NCBI GenBank assembly: GCA_022316685.1
Contig: JAKJHU010000026.1
Location: forward strand, 2,178,001 to 2,242,000
DNA length: 64,000 nt
Reading direction: 5' to 3'
DNA from: Progne subis subis
Taxonomy: Eukaryota; Chordata; Aves; Passeriformes; Hirundinidae
Position 1 is the first letter of the stretch. The number at the start of each line of letters is the position of its first letter. The notes under the pieces were generated by a model. That model ran no database searches and was not told where the DNA came from. It saw only the letters and a program-made list of their open reading frames with translations. Both the position numbers and the translations under genes were made by a program. This document shows, piece by piece, positions 38,582-50,400 of the stretch.

Positions 38582-39887
38582 AGTTGCATAATACCAGGTG
38601 GCATAGGATGACAAATTTAACACAAGTGACAAAAATATATAAGTGTTGATGCTGCTTCTTATTCAAAAATGCTAGTGTTTGGGATTTCTTTTCCCTCACT
38701 GCTAGAGGTTATGCTTCTTAATGCCTGTGAACTCAGCCCTTTAAGAGTAGAACTCAACAATGAATTAATGTATGGAAGAATAATGCTTCAATTTTATATT
38801 TTCTGTAACAGAGATCATGATCAGGGAGCTCTAATATCTCCCACATCAGATGTTCCTTTTTGTTTGGTCAAAGTGTGTGAGGACAGTAGTAAATATTCCA
38901 TGCTCAAATGCAGTGTTGTTCTTTTCAGATTCCAGGTTTTATAGAATTGCGCTAATGTAGGAATTATATTCACTTATTTTAGCAGTTGTAAACGTTTATA
39001 TGTCTTGAGTTATTAGAAGGAATAGTATTTCTACTGTGACTGTTTAGGACTCGGGACAAGGGAGTTTGCAGAAGAAATTGTATGGCTCAACAGCTGTGGT
39101 CAAAGCCAGTTAAGCCACTTAAAACAAGTGTTTTTAGCCCAGAAATAGTACTGTACAAGAATCTCATAAAATATTTATGCAACAATTTATAGCTGCTTAA
39201 CACTAAACTACGCTGATCTTCTTGTCTATGTAATCATGCCATGTAGAGGATCAATAAGAATAATTGATTTTCACGGATCTAATTTTGGAGCTAATTACTG
39301 TAATCGCTTAGATGGCATTACCTATTTGATTATATGTGCTGGAGAATAGATAATGACTTTATAGGTTTAGCTCCATTCTTCGCTCAACTTTGCATGAGAG
39401 CAGGCCAAGCAGGCCAGCAACCTTTTTGAGTCTAGCATTTGTTTAGAGTTTATGAAACAGGCAAGTTCATACAGGAGTTGTCAATGTCAAGGAAGAATCA
39501 AAATTACTGTGAATCAGCAAGTTTGGATGTTTTGTTTTTATTCATTGAAAGAGTGATCTAAAAAAAAACATTAGGTGCAATGTTAGGTTTAGTAAACTGG
39601 GAAGTTCCTAGTGAGAGAAATGCCTAGATGGAGAAAACTGGATACTGGCACTGTATCTAGACAGTCTGAATGTGGTAGCATGTGTGGGGAAATACTCTCT
39701 CAAGAAGGCAGGGTGTAAGAAAAGAGGTAAATGCCTTTCAGAATGCAGAATAGATATGGAATTATATGGAATTGTGCAGAGTGCATGCAAGAGCCTTCCT
39801 TATGATTGAGAAAACAAGACTTGAAGATGGAATTTCATCAGAACCTATTGTTTTTAAGTTCTAACCCATTCAAATGAGAGGATATTT

Positions 39888-42250
39888 CACAGAGTCACAG
39901 AATGGATCCGGTTGGAAGGGACCACAATGGGTCATCTGGTCCAACCTCTCTGCTCAAGCAGGGTCATCCCTGTTCCCTAGAGCACATGGCACAGGATTGT
40001 GTCCAGGACAATTCTTGAATATGTCCTGTAAAAGAAGCTCCACAACCTCTCTGGGCAATCTGACCCAGTTCTCAGGGACCTGCATAGTAAAGAAATTCTT
40101 GCTTGTGTTCAGGTGAAACTTCCTGTGCATCAGTTTCTGCCTCTTGTCCTACTGCTTGGCACTTACAAAAGATGTCTGACTCCATCCTCTTGACACTCTC
40201 CCTTCAGATGCTTATTAACATTGATAAGACTCCACCTCAGTTCTCTTCTCAAGGCTGAACAGTTCCCTCAGTCTTTCCTCATAACAGAGATGCTCCAGTC
40301 CTGTAATCATCTTTTTCACCTGGACCTGCTCCAGGAGCTCCATGTCTCGTACTGAGGAGCCCAGAACTGGACACAGAACGCCAGATGTGGCCTCACCAGG
40401 GCAGAGCAGAGGTGCAGGATCACCTCCCTCGACCTGCAATGCTATTCCTCATGCACCCCAGGATCCCACTGGCCTTCTTGGCCATAAAGACACACTGTTG
40501 GCTCATGGACAGTTTGTTGTTCATCAGGACTCTCAGGTCCTTCTCCACAGAGCTGCTTTCCAGTAGGTCAGGCCCCACCCCGTCCTGGTGCATAAGGTTA
40601 TTCTTCTCCAGGGGCAGGACCCTGCATTTGCCCGTGTTGACTTTCACACAGTTCCTTGTCCATCTCTGCAGTCAAGGTCCTTCTGAAGGGTTGCACAGTG
40701 TTCTGGGGTATTGGCCACTTCTCCCGGCTTTGTTTTGTCACTTGAGAATGCAGCATGCCATCACCTTTCCATGGATTGAAGTGATGCTGACTGGCTGGTA
40801 GTTCCCTGAGTTCTCCTTCTTGCCCTTTTTAAGATGGATGACATTTGCTTTCTTTCATCTCTCAGGCACCTCTCCTTATCTACACTTTTCAAAGGTGATG
40901 GTTAACAGCCTTGCTATGATGTTCACCTATTCTCTCAGAATTTATGGATGCATCTCATCAAGGCCTATGGACTTGGGGATCTCAAGTTTGTCTAGGTGTC
41001 CTCTGATCAAATCCTCCTTGACTAAGGGGTTGGTCTTCTTCCTGAGGTTCATTTGCCCTTGTCTCCAGGGTCAGAGATCCCTGAGGGCTGATCTTGTCAC
41101 AGAAGACTGATACAAAGAAGACATTCAGCAAGGGACCCCCCATTTAGTAGCAGTTCCACATTATCCTTTTGTTTCCTTTTGTTATTGATGTATTTGAAAA
41201 AGCCCTTCTTTTCCTTGACATCCTTGGCCAGATTTAATTCCAGATGGGCATTGACTTTCCTTGCCTCATTTCTGCTTACTCTGACCTCTCTCTATGTTCA
41301 AAGTGGCCTGACCCTGCTTCCACTTTGTGTATATTTCCCATCTACACTTAAGTAATGACAGCAGTTCTTTTTTCATCCAACAGGTGTGTTGCTCCCTTTG
41401 CCTGATTTCTTGCTTATCAGGATGCATTGTTCTTGAGCCTGGAGGAACTGATCCTTGAATATTGACCAGCTCTCTTAGACCACTCTTCCCTGCAAGGCCT
41501 GTTCCTATGTGATTCTTCCAAGCAGGTCCCTGAAGTGGCTAAAGTTAGCTCTTCTGAAGTCCATGGTTGTAATCTTACTTGCTGCCCCACTTCCTCCTCA
41601 TCTGTTACCCCTCATCTGAACCCCTCAATCTCATGGCTGCTACAGCCAAGGCTGCACCCAGCCTTCTCATCTCCAATAAGGCTTTCCCTGTTTATGAACT
41701 GAGCAGCACACCGTTCCTTGTGGGATCCTCCACTATCTGTGGCAGGACGTCATCACTGATCACAGGACCCCCCTGGCCTGTTTGTGCTTTGCAGCGTAGC
41801 TTTACAGCAGATGCCAGGGTGGTTGAATTCACCCACATGAACAAGAGCCTGTGACTTTGAGGCTGCTGTAGTTGCCTGTAGAAGCCTTAACCCACCTCCT
41901 CCTCCCAGTCAGGCAGCCTGGAGCAAGCACTCACAGTGTCAGCCTTACTTGTCTGCCCTTTTATCCTGACCCATAAGCTCCTGACTCACTCATCATCCAC
42001 CCTGAGACAGAGCTCAGGACATTCCGAGTGTTGCCTCACAGAGAGGGCAGCTCCAGCACCGTGCCTTCCTGGTCTGTCTCTGCTAAACAGTGTGTAGCCC
42101 TTCATGGCAACATTCCACTGTGGAGTATCCCACCAAATCTCTGTGACTGCAGTGAGGTTGAAGCCTTGTCACTGCACATAGAGCTCTCACGCCTCCTGCT
42201 TTTTTCCCCTACTGTGTGTTGGTGTACAGCCATTTAACAGAAGTATTTAA
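39888..42250 (-). mobile_element. Long degenerate CR1 LINE with endonuclease and RT remnants
   Basis: The 3' end is at the left: the reverse complement of 39888-39903 gives ATTCTGTG-ACTCTGTG, the CR1 octamer. The minus strand encodes, in order from the 5' side, an endonuclease-like block near 41820 (HVGEFNHPGIC, from a family motif like MGDFNHPDIC), an RT block near 40780 (KKENSGNYQPVSITS) and the RT C-terminal region in the open frame 40420-40647 (DLLESSSVEKDLRVL, MSQQCVFMAKKASGILGC). The central RT catalytic part is missing, because too little DNA separates the last two blocks. Stops and frameshifts make it a dead copy. Confidence 0.88.
40420..40647 (-). pseudogene. CR1 reverse-transcriptase C-terminal remnant
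   Basis: A 75-codon open piece of the decayed CR1 above. It reads KVNTGKCRVLPL, KDLRVLMNNKLSMSQQC and AKKASGILGCM, which matches the well-known CR1 ORF2 region downstream of the RT catalytic core. It is a fragment, not a gene. Confidence 0.85.
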
Positions 42251-44189
42251 TATCCCAGAGGGATACCCCATATCCTGTCTTGTGGCTGAGGTTTTGTCTG
42301 CTTGTCCTTAATTGAAGTATCTCTTCTTAAGGCTCCTTTTGCTACTAGATTGGTTACTTTAGTTCTCCCCTTTCCTAAACCTCTGGCAAGTCTGTCCCTG
42401 TCCCTGTTCCTGTCCCCCTTATTGTTGGTCAGCTGGTAATATTAGGAGTGTGATTCCTGTCTGCCCAAAGAGACGTGTGTGAGTGTCAGGGAGCAAAGGA
42501 AAAAATGAACTTTTATGCAAGAAAAAGGAAATAACACCTGGACTAAACTCCTCTTGAGCTCATCAGAAACACTGTTACCAGGATCTTGGGCTGTCTGCTG
42601 AGCTCCTGCTTTTTAACAAACACCCTTAGAAAATTATTTTTCTTGCCTGAATCTCAACCCAAGTGGAACAATGTTTTTGTTATCAAACTTTCAAAGAAAT
42701 TACTGACCTGAGTTGCTGCCAGGATGGAAAATTACTATGGCTTAAGCCAGCTCTCTTGGAACCGTATAAGCATCAGTCCTAAGTGAGACCCTGTGAATGT
42801 CCAGGACCACAGTGGGCTGCAATCAGCAGCCTCCTTCTGAGTGGGGCCTCTCCAGGCCAGTGAACTCTCATATTTGCTATACTTGGAGCCAGTGACAGAC
42901 CTTGGGTGATACCCCCACTGCTTGAGGTTCAACCCTTTGCCCCTTGAAAAGATGCAAAGGCATCCAACATAAGCTGAACTAAAGGGGAAATTTTCATTCC
43001 TTTAGGTCTGTGTGTGCGCAAGTGTGAATATGACATAGAAAATTTACTATGAATATTGGTCTCTTAGATTCTTAAATATGTTAGATTAGTAAGTAATTTA
43101 GGCCTGTGAGTTACTGTCATGCTTGTAGTAAATTCTCTAGACTTTTTTGTTAAATTGAATTAGGCTATCAATTAAGTGCTGTTAAGTTTAAGTGCGGTTT
43201 AAACCTTTAGGCCTAAACCATTGGTCACTTCTGGGACTAAGTTTGTTAAAGGGGTCCACTCTGAACCTTGTGGCTCAATACGTGGGTCTCCCTCACTCCT
43301 TTTTATCCTTATCCTTTGCCATTCTTACCTTTTTTTCATCCCCAGTCTCCATGTAAGTTACTTTTGGTAGATTTTAGATTTAGATTGATTGATTGTAGTC
43401 CATTATTTTTCTGCGCGCTTTAACCATCTGGTAAACAGTAGGGCAAACCTTTAAACAAATTTTGTCACGCTTTCACTTTAATATTAAACCTGCTTTTGCT
43501 GGTGCCTTTTAGACTCCCCTCCTGTGGCCTCTCCTGCCCCTGCTTCTTGATAAAGACGAGGTAAATTCATTGTACAGGTGGAGCCACTCGGTGTATGCTT
43601 CTCTTCTTGGATCGCTGCTGCCCTCTTCTGCTGGCTTCCCATGCTGCTGTGGCATGGGTAGTTTATGTATTTCACCAAAGGCCTTGTGTCTGTTGTGATG
43701 TCATGGGAGGTTGTGGGGTGAAACGCAGAGACCTTCTCGGGCTGGGCTCCACAAAGAATTAGTTGTATTCAGGACAGTGCTCTCATATGTGGTTGGTACC
43801 CTTTTGTACTTCAGAGTCATAAATGATGCGGAGTGCATGTGCTGTGAGAAAGAGTCTGTCAGCATTGAAAAAGCTGACACTGTTCTGGCCATGTTTCTGG
43901 TAAAATGGACTTGGGCCAGCACAACTGGCAGTGCTGTAAGCATGCCTGTGTTGGGCATTTGAAGCTGGTGCAGACCTGTGAGTACATGTAATGCCTCAGA
44001 AATGTGAGGCTTGAAACCTAGCTTTCTGATGCAACACTTCTGGGCTGAAGCAATTTCCTCTGCATAGCTTCTGTAATTAAGTTTATTAAGAATTCTGGCA
44101 CCCAGACAAATGATCGTATTGTATTATGAGGCACAGGAAAAGTGCTATACAGAAGCCTGAAGATGTAGGAGGGATTGAGGCATGAGCTA

Positions 44190-44632
44190 AGTCCAGAGGA
44201 GAGCCACAAAGATGATTAGAGGGATGGAAGGCCTCTTTTATGAAGACAGGCTGGGAGAGTCGGGGTCATTCTACCTGTTAAAGGCTCCAGGAAGGCTTTA
44301 GAGCAGCCTTCCAGTGCCTAAAGGGGCCTACAAGAGAGCTGGAGCAAGTTTTTATAAGGGTAATGTGTAATGGTAGAGCAAGGGGGAATTCTTCAAACTG
44401 AAGAGGGCAGGTTTAGATTAGATACTAGAAATTCTTTACTGTGAGGGTGGTGAGGCACTGGCACAGGCTGCCAGAGAAGCTGTGGGTGCCCTGGAAGTGT
44501 TCAAGGACAAACTGGATGGAGCCCTGAGCAACATGTCTAGTGGAAGTTGTCCCTGCCCACAGCAAGGGGATTGGAACTAAATGATCTTTAAGGTCCCTTC
44601 CAACCCAAACCATTCTGCAGTTCATGATTTAA
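44190..44632 (+). mobile_element. CR1 LINE 3' end (5'-truncated)
   Basis: Plus-strand CR1 tail: GTCCAGAGGAGAGCCACAAAG start, GAAATTCTTTACTGTGAGGG, GCACAGGCTGCCAGAGAAGC, AAATGATCTTTAAGGTCCCT, and a decayed ATTCTGCAGTTCATGATT octamer end. It is about 440 bases long and inserted in direct orientation, opposite to the neighbouring long CR1. Confidence 0.92.
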
Positions 44633-45703
44633 GGGCATACGAAGATGAAGCTATACAATTTTCTTTACATTGCAGCTGGTACTATTCCCAGGCCTGACTG
44701 CACAGCTTCTGCCCAGCCTTGTGCTCTTGCAGGGTCCCTGGCTGGTGGTCAGAGCTCTCCTCAGTGTGGCTGTATTCCACCAGGTGCAGTCCAATGCTTG
44801 GGAACCCTGTGTGTGTACCTGAAGGGTTTTTGACGGAGTTGGTGTAACCACCTGGGGAAACCACCACCTTCCAGAGGGGAATGAGTGGCAGTTCCACAAC
44901 TGGAGTCAGTTCCAAGTGCATGGACAGGCATTCCACTTCCAGACTGAGGTGCATCTATTATGCTGTATTTATTTTGATAATCTGTGCATTCATTCTGTTG
45001 AGTATTGACAATTATGAATTTTTTCTCTTTGCCTCAGTAACAGTTACTGGACTAAGACTTGCATGGCAGGTTGCTAGACTTGGCATGAATGAAGCTCAGC
45101 TCTTAATTACAGTGATGTGGTGACAGGCACTTCTGTGTACTGACCAGGAGCAAACATCCCTCCCAGTGGCTGAGAGCGTCCAGAAGTCAGTGAGGAGGCA
45201 CAGGTAGTGGTGTCTGCTTCTCAAGAGTGTGACCCTGTACAAGACTCTGTCATCTTGTGTATTCCTGGGTTGTTAACCAATTACTGATTATGCTGATGTG
45301 CAGGGAATTCTCTGAACATGTTTACGCACAGGCAAAATTGAACTTTTTTGCTGTGCTGGCTGAAATGTATAAATTGTGCCTTTCCAAGGACACCTTCCTA
45401 GGAGCAGCTAAATTCTTTCTAAACAAGTTGCATATGGGAAAATTTAAAAAAATGAAAGAAAGTCAGTCTCAGATACTCTGTGTGTGTAACTATACATACT
45501 GAAGTTATAGTTTCTTTCATTCTTCCTGTCCTCCTTAAGTTAACCTTATCTGGGAGGGTGGGCATATTACATTAGTAGTATGATTTAGCAAGCCTTTAGG
45601 GACTGAAGGGTGGTGTCACAGATGGAGTATCTGGCAGTGGGAGGAGGGTGGAGGATTCCTCAGAGCAAGCTTTGTAGCCTACAAAGGCTGTGTACAGCGT
45701 GAG

Positions 45704-45724
45704 GGCAGTGCATGCTGCACTGCC
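45704..45724. repeat. Short perfect palindrome downstream of MYO10
   Basis: GGCAGTGCA and TGCACTGCC flank a TGC loop, giving a 9-bp stem in a 21-nt block about 300 bases beyond the predicted MYO10 polyadenylation site. It may be coincidental. Confidence 0.85.
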
Positions 45725-46042
45725 ATGATGTGGCTGGCTAATAAAAACAAGCCATCTTTCATCAGGGCTACACAAATAGCAAAAGCTTCACTTGCACTTT
45801 CCCTGTGACACGGAACTGCTCAGCAGTCCTTCCCTCTACGTGGTGCAAAGACACATGGCATGGACAAGGGCACCTGCCCGAGAACAACACCCAGCACACG
45901 CACCTTTCCAAGCAAGAACACACACACACAGACATAAGTAGCCTGTGCTGTAGGCCTATCTCCTGAGAAGACAGGAAAGTAGGGTTTTCTTGCAAGTCTG
46001 ACTTAGTAGGAAACAGAAACAGAGCACATTACATATATTTTC

Positions 46043-46048
46043 TTTATT
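46043..46048 (-). terminator. Candidate distal MYO10 polyadenylation signal
   Basis: AATAAA on the minus strand (context GCAATAAAGA), about 1.3 kb after the stop codon. No later AATAAA was noted before the intergenic repeats. Confidence 0.5.
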
Positions 46049-46127
46049 GCTGAACTTTTTTCCCAGTAAGTAGGCATGATTCCTTAAAGGCTGAGGTTTT
46101 TAACAACAGGAAGGTTTTTCAGGTTTC

Positions 46128-46149
46128 TTTTTTTTTTTTTTTTTTTTTT
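46128..46149. repeat. Poly-T tract (A22 in MYO10 sense)
   Basis: Twenty-two consecutive T on the plus strand, between the two polyadenylation signals. In the mRNA it would be a poly-A stretch. Confidence 0.9.
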
Positions 46150-46262
46150 CCTTTTGCTGTGGACAAAAAGATACCTTTGAACAAGGTTTTACCTTATATT
46201 ACAGTATTTCTGTACAAAAATAAAAGTCCAAAATCAAATTATTATTAGCAGATATTCCCCAA

Positions 46263-46268
46263 TTTATT
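46263..46268 (-). terminator. Candidate proximal MYO10 polyadenylation signal
   Basis: AATAAA on the minus strand (context TAAATAAATT), about 1.1 kb after the stop codon. Use of this or the distal site would give two 3' UTR lengths. Confidence 0.4.
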
Positions 46269-47371
46269 TACAGGGTACTGTCAAGAACCTTCATCAGGCA
46301 ACCAGGTAAAACAGAGAACTCTGTATTAAAGCAGTCGCACTGTAAAATGTTGCCTTCTCTAGTCAACTCTGAAGGGTTCTGGCCTTTGGCCGTCAGTCTG
46401 GGTTGAAGAGTCCAGCCAGAAGTATAAAACAGTGATGTCTTTCAAAGAAAAAGTTAATATTAAAAACTTAGGCTGACATTATGGAGAATTGAACTGATAA
46501 CTGTATTTCCATATTAGGGTAGTCTATAAATATTCTCAGCTACATCTCTCTTTATCATACAGCAGATACAGAATGCAGACTTCTGCTACTTATATGGTAA
46601 TACATATTTGCAAAAGTAAAATCAATGTATGAAAATTTTTGAATTTACTTGTTAATAAAACTGCTTATAAAGTAACCATACAATTGTAACAACTATAACT
46701 CTGAACTATTAAAATGTACAGAAAGACTGTTTACACCATTGCACATACTTATTCCCTTTGCTTCAAAGACTTGTGATATACAGAATAAAATTTGTCAAAT
46801 TTTACTGACAGCTCAAATATGCATGCACAATGTGCACATCCGTGGAAGCAAGGAGAAACAAAGTGTTGGCGTCCATCAGGAAAGCTGCCAGCAGCACTCC
46901 AAAAAAATATACCTTGTTCTTCTTCCCTCCCCCTTCCCACCTGTATACAGGCCAGTAGATTAGTGCAGAATGGATGAATATAACTTTGTTTTCAGTGTTC
47001 TGAAAGGACAAAGGAAATCCTCTTGACTTTTATCAGCAATTTTAGGTCAATACAAGTTAGGCTTAATATTGGAAGGCACTTATTACTGCTTGTATTGCAG
47101 TGGATCGAGTCTTAAGGCATTTGTTACATCAACTGCAGGTAATAATGCTTTGGAAAGTTTTGAATGAGCCAGCAGTTCTAGTTATGTGACTATTTCAGCC
47201 GATTTTCCCCTGCCCCACCCCGGGTCTTTCTAAAACATTGTTTGAAGGTATTTTCCGTTGAAACTCTGGTTCTTGGTTAGCTTGTCAACAAAGGTGATCA
47301 ATGTCCCCAGGTCGTTCTGAGGCCAAGGAGTGATATATTCTATTTAGGGCACAGTAGAACTGGTTTTGTTT

Positions 47372-47482
47372 TCACCTGGAGCTGCCCTGACTTCCATGGC
47401 TGCTCACAGATCGAGAGGTGCTGTAGCGTTTTTTCACAATCATACTGATGTAAGCTTTCATCAACTTTGCAATGTCAACCAC
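47372..47482 (-). CDS. MYO10: MYO10 final coding exon and stop
   Basis: Acceptor TTGGCAG at 47483. It encodes VVDIAKLMKAYISMIVKKRY, then STSRSVSSHGSQGSSR and TGA (47374-47372). Compared with the human C terminus as I remember it, three residues (HGS) are extra in the Ser-rich tail. Confidence 0.97.
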   Translation of the reverse strand: MVDIAKLMKAYISMIVKKRYSTSRSVSSHGSQGSSR

Positions 47483-50400
47483 CTGCCAAGAGTATGAAGA
47501 GCACAGTTCTTAGTAAGGTAACAGTATATGAATGAATTTCTTTGGACACTAACAATATAAAACTGTCAAACTTTCAACAAAACCCTTTTGCACCTAAACA
47601 AATAAAAATACTCAGCACTTCTATCCATGTCATTCTGTCTTCCCTTTTGCTTTACAGGGATCTTGAACAAATCTCTAACATTTATAGCCCTTACTTGAAT
47701 TACTGAGTGGCCTGGCTATTGGAACAAGAAGAACACGATAACAAAACTACCTTGCTCTTACCTCGCTAGTTTCAAAAAGCAGTTCTCTTTCATCCACCAC
47801 GATCTTGTAGGTGTTGGCAAGTGGAGCACCAAAAGACAAGATATGTTCATACTGGAACACCTCCAGAGGCCTTCCTTCCCCACGCTTGTAGACAGAAACT
47901 GCATCAGCGCTGACTCCAAGCCACAACTCCTGTGGGAATCCCCCTTCTTTACACTACAGAAAAAAAAAAGTAAATTAACAGCAAGGGGAACAGTGGGAGC
48001 CACAAAACACTTACTGTTGATATTTTTATCTGTAACCATTTGTTAAAAAGTGCATATTGTTTGTCCCTCTTCAAATGGAGCCTTTTATACTTGTACTTTT
48101 TTGCAACCTGTCAGAATAGCATTCTGTCCCTCTATTTTACGGTTAACTGGTAGATTTAAATAGCTACAGTGCTTGCCAATGGGACTAGGCTTTTAATAGC
48201 TCAAAGTTTATTACATCAGCTGTCTGAGCACTGTGATACTGTATTTATGGTTTCACTGTTCTGGAATGAAATCATCACCTATACAGTGTAAGCGGTAGTT
48301 TGAATGTTCATACGGTCTTACCTCTACGTCAAAGAGTGTTGAACCATAGCCAGGCCATTCCTTAATCAAAGCCATGTACTTTGCCATGGCCTGCTCCTGA
48401 TTCATCCTCTGGAGTTTTTTCCATTTGTCAATAATACTAGTCCTGGAAGCTGAGATTTCCTCTTTGACCCACATGTCTAACATCTGATCCTCCTCAACCT
48501 TCTGTTTGCTGACAGAGCCACTGCGGAAACTCCTCCGCAGTGTTCCTTCAAGAAAGCTGGCTCGTTTCTTCTCGGCCTTCTCTGATGCGGTAAATGTTTT
48601 GGTCGACTGTGTAATCCTAGACTTCAGCTTTTGCAAGGGATAGACTTCCTCCAGTTCTGGTACGGTGGTGTGCACAGTGTAATCTCCCTGAAGGTACTGA
48701 AGACGCAAAGCTGCAAGGACCTGGAGGGTTTCCTCAGGAGCAGGATAATGTCCTTTAATCACCGCTTCGTGAGCCTATCAAGGGGAAAAAAGGTAGCTTT
48801 TTATAAAGCAGCCTTTGAAAGAAATATGAGAAACAAGGGGAGTAGATTTACTCCCAGGCAACCCCAGGACCTGAAATAAATGATCTATTAAATAAATCAA
48901 ATGGGGTAAATCTCTTGGCAAATTTAAGCTAGGTAAGACTGGGTTTACCAGAAGAACTGCAAGGCAATTGAGGAATCTGCAAAACAGGAATTACTTTTAC
49001 TAGGACAACTTTTAGCGAACTCCCATATCTAAGTGTAACAGAACTACGAAAAAGGAAAACAAAATGTAAAGGGAGAAAACAGGATCTAAACATCAGATTG
49101 AGGAGAAGCCACCTATGTTCAAAGGCATCAGGAAGAAACAGGTCTCCAGATTTTTTTACTGCTGTCAATAATCTGGCTGTGAAAACTGATGTTTCCAGCC
49201 AAGCTCTAGGACAGCTTTGTAATTTTACTGAGGGGAAACAATACATCTTCAATGGATCCCAAACCAAGTTAGTACAAAATCTAGTTAATACAAAATCTGT
49301 AGCATCAGGAATGAGATTCTGAACCAAGAAGACTCTTCCAAATCCCAGCTCTCTGCACACTCATTCAAATCTGTGGTAATGTCCAGCAGCTAGGTGCTTT
49401 CTTTCATATGACAGCAGTAGAGGAAACAAACACACATCGCATCTGGGGATCCAGGAATTTCAAGTTTAGCAAACACACAGAGGTAATTCACAGCTAAGTA
49501 ACAACTAGTTTGTCTAGGTGTACAAAGTGTGCCTTTAAATATGCAAAATGGTTTACCTGAGATTGTACACATGCAGAAGAAAAGAGCTGTCTTTTAGAAA
49601 TGGAAGGATAGTATTTTAATGAGGAAGAAGAACTAAAAGATTTTCTTCAGCGCCTTATGATTATTAAAGGATTCAGACTTTAAAATAATGGAGACTGCAG
49701 AGTTAAAACTGATGACAGAAGGGAATTTTCATAATTGTCTGAAAAAAGTTGATGACTGACATCAAAAGCAGATTAATTAGAAAAAATAGAACAGAACTGA
49801 TGTTAGAATGTAATGTTAGAATGTAATGTTACCTCTTCAAGTTATTGCTGTAATATTGCTGGTAGGGATTGAGTGTCATGCTTTATAACAAATGCTACTG
49901 GGTTTGGCATGACATAAAGTATTTGGCTAAACAGTAGTCAGCACAGAATGCTCCATGAAAACAATCTGCTTCAGCAAATGTGCTTGTTTTAGCTGTTCAT
50001 ACAGAAAACTGCCTGAGTCTGCCTCTTAAGCCAATAACATAACGTAACGTAGCAGATTGTATGCTGAGTTCTCATAGATTTTCTTCTTGCTGTTTGAAGT
50101 TCATCCCAAACAGAGGCACTGGATGACACCTCTAGAGGTAACAACAGACAGACAGAATGGCCGTGCTTCTAAGCCAAACCAAGGCAACCTTGCCCAGATC
50201 CTTCAGCCAACAATAAACAGTTCTGGACTGAGCTGCAGTAGTAGGCGCTGGAAGGAGACTTTTGGTGGACTTGTGATGTAATATGGTACCTTAAAACCTA
50301 AACTGAACAAGAAAGAAATACTCTATTACAGGGAAGATGCAGAAGGGGAAAACCCTTCATATGTATGAAAATTAAGGTACATCAGTTCTTGATCACATCA

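Larger units (their letters stand above)
32122..46000. other. Intergenic region between RETREG1 promoter and MYO10 3' end
   Basis: After the RETREG1 5' leader, about 14 kb contains no conserved coding exon that I can recognise. It is dominated by retroelements, listed separately: CR1 (32491-32932), old CR1-like (35539-37330), LTR (37860-38581), long CR1 (39888-42250) and CR1 3' end (44190-44632). The sequence between them (32933-35538, 38582-39887, 42251-44189, 44633-46000) shows only scattered short open frames, simple repeats and one small palindrome. Confidence 0.75.
46020..47371 (-). other. MYO10 3' untranslated region
   Basis: Sequence after the TGA is AU-rich and without a further splice signal that I can support. 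Two AATAAA signals occur on the minus strand (46263-46268 and 46043-46048), so the mRNA probably ends near 46240 or 46020. A 22-base T-run (46128-46149) becomes an A-tract in the longer 3' UTR. Length is an inference from the signals. Confidence 0.65.

Noticed and set aside
40385..40801. 138-codon plus-strand frame
   Set aside because: Antisense of the CR1 reverse-transcriptase remnant.
41579..41854. 91-codon plus-strand frame
   Set aside because: Antisense of the CR1 endonuclease remnant.
43711..43962. 83-codon plus-strand frame in the intergenic region with a Cys pair
   Set aside because: It overlaps an 85-codon minus-strand frame and has no recognised motif, promoter or splice context.
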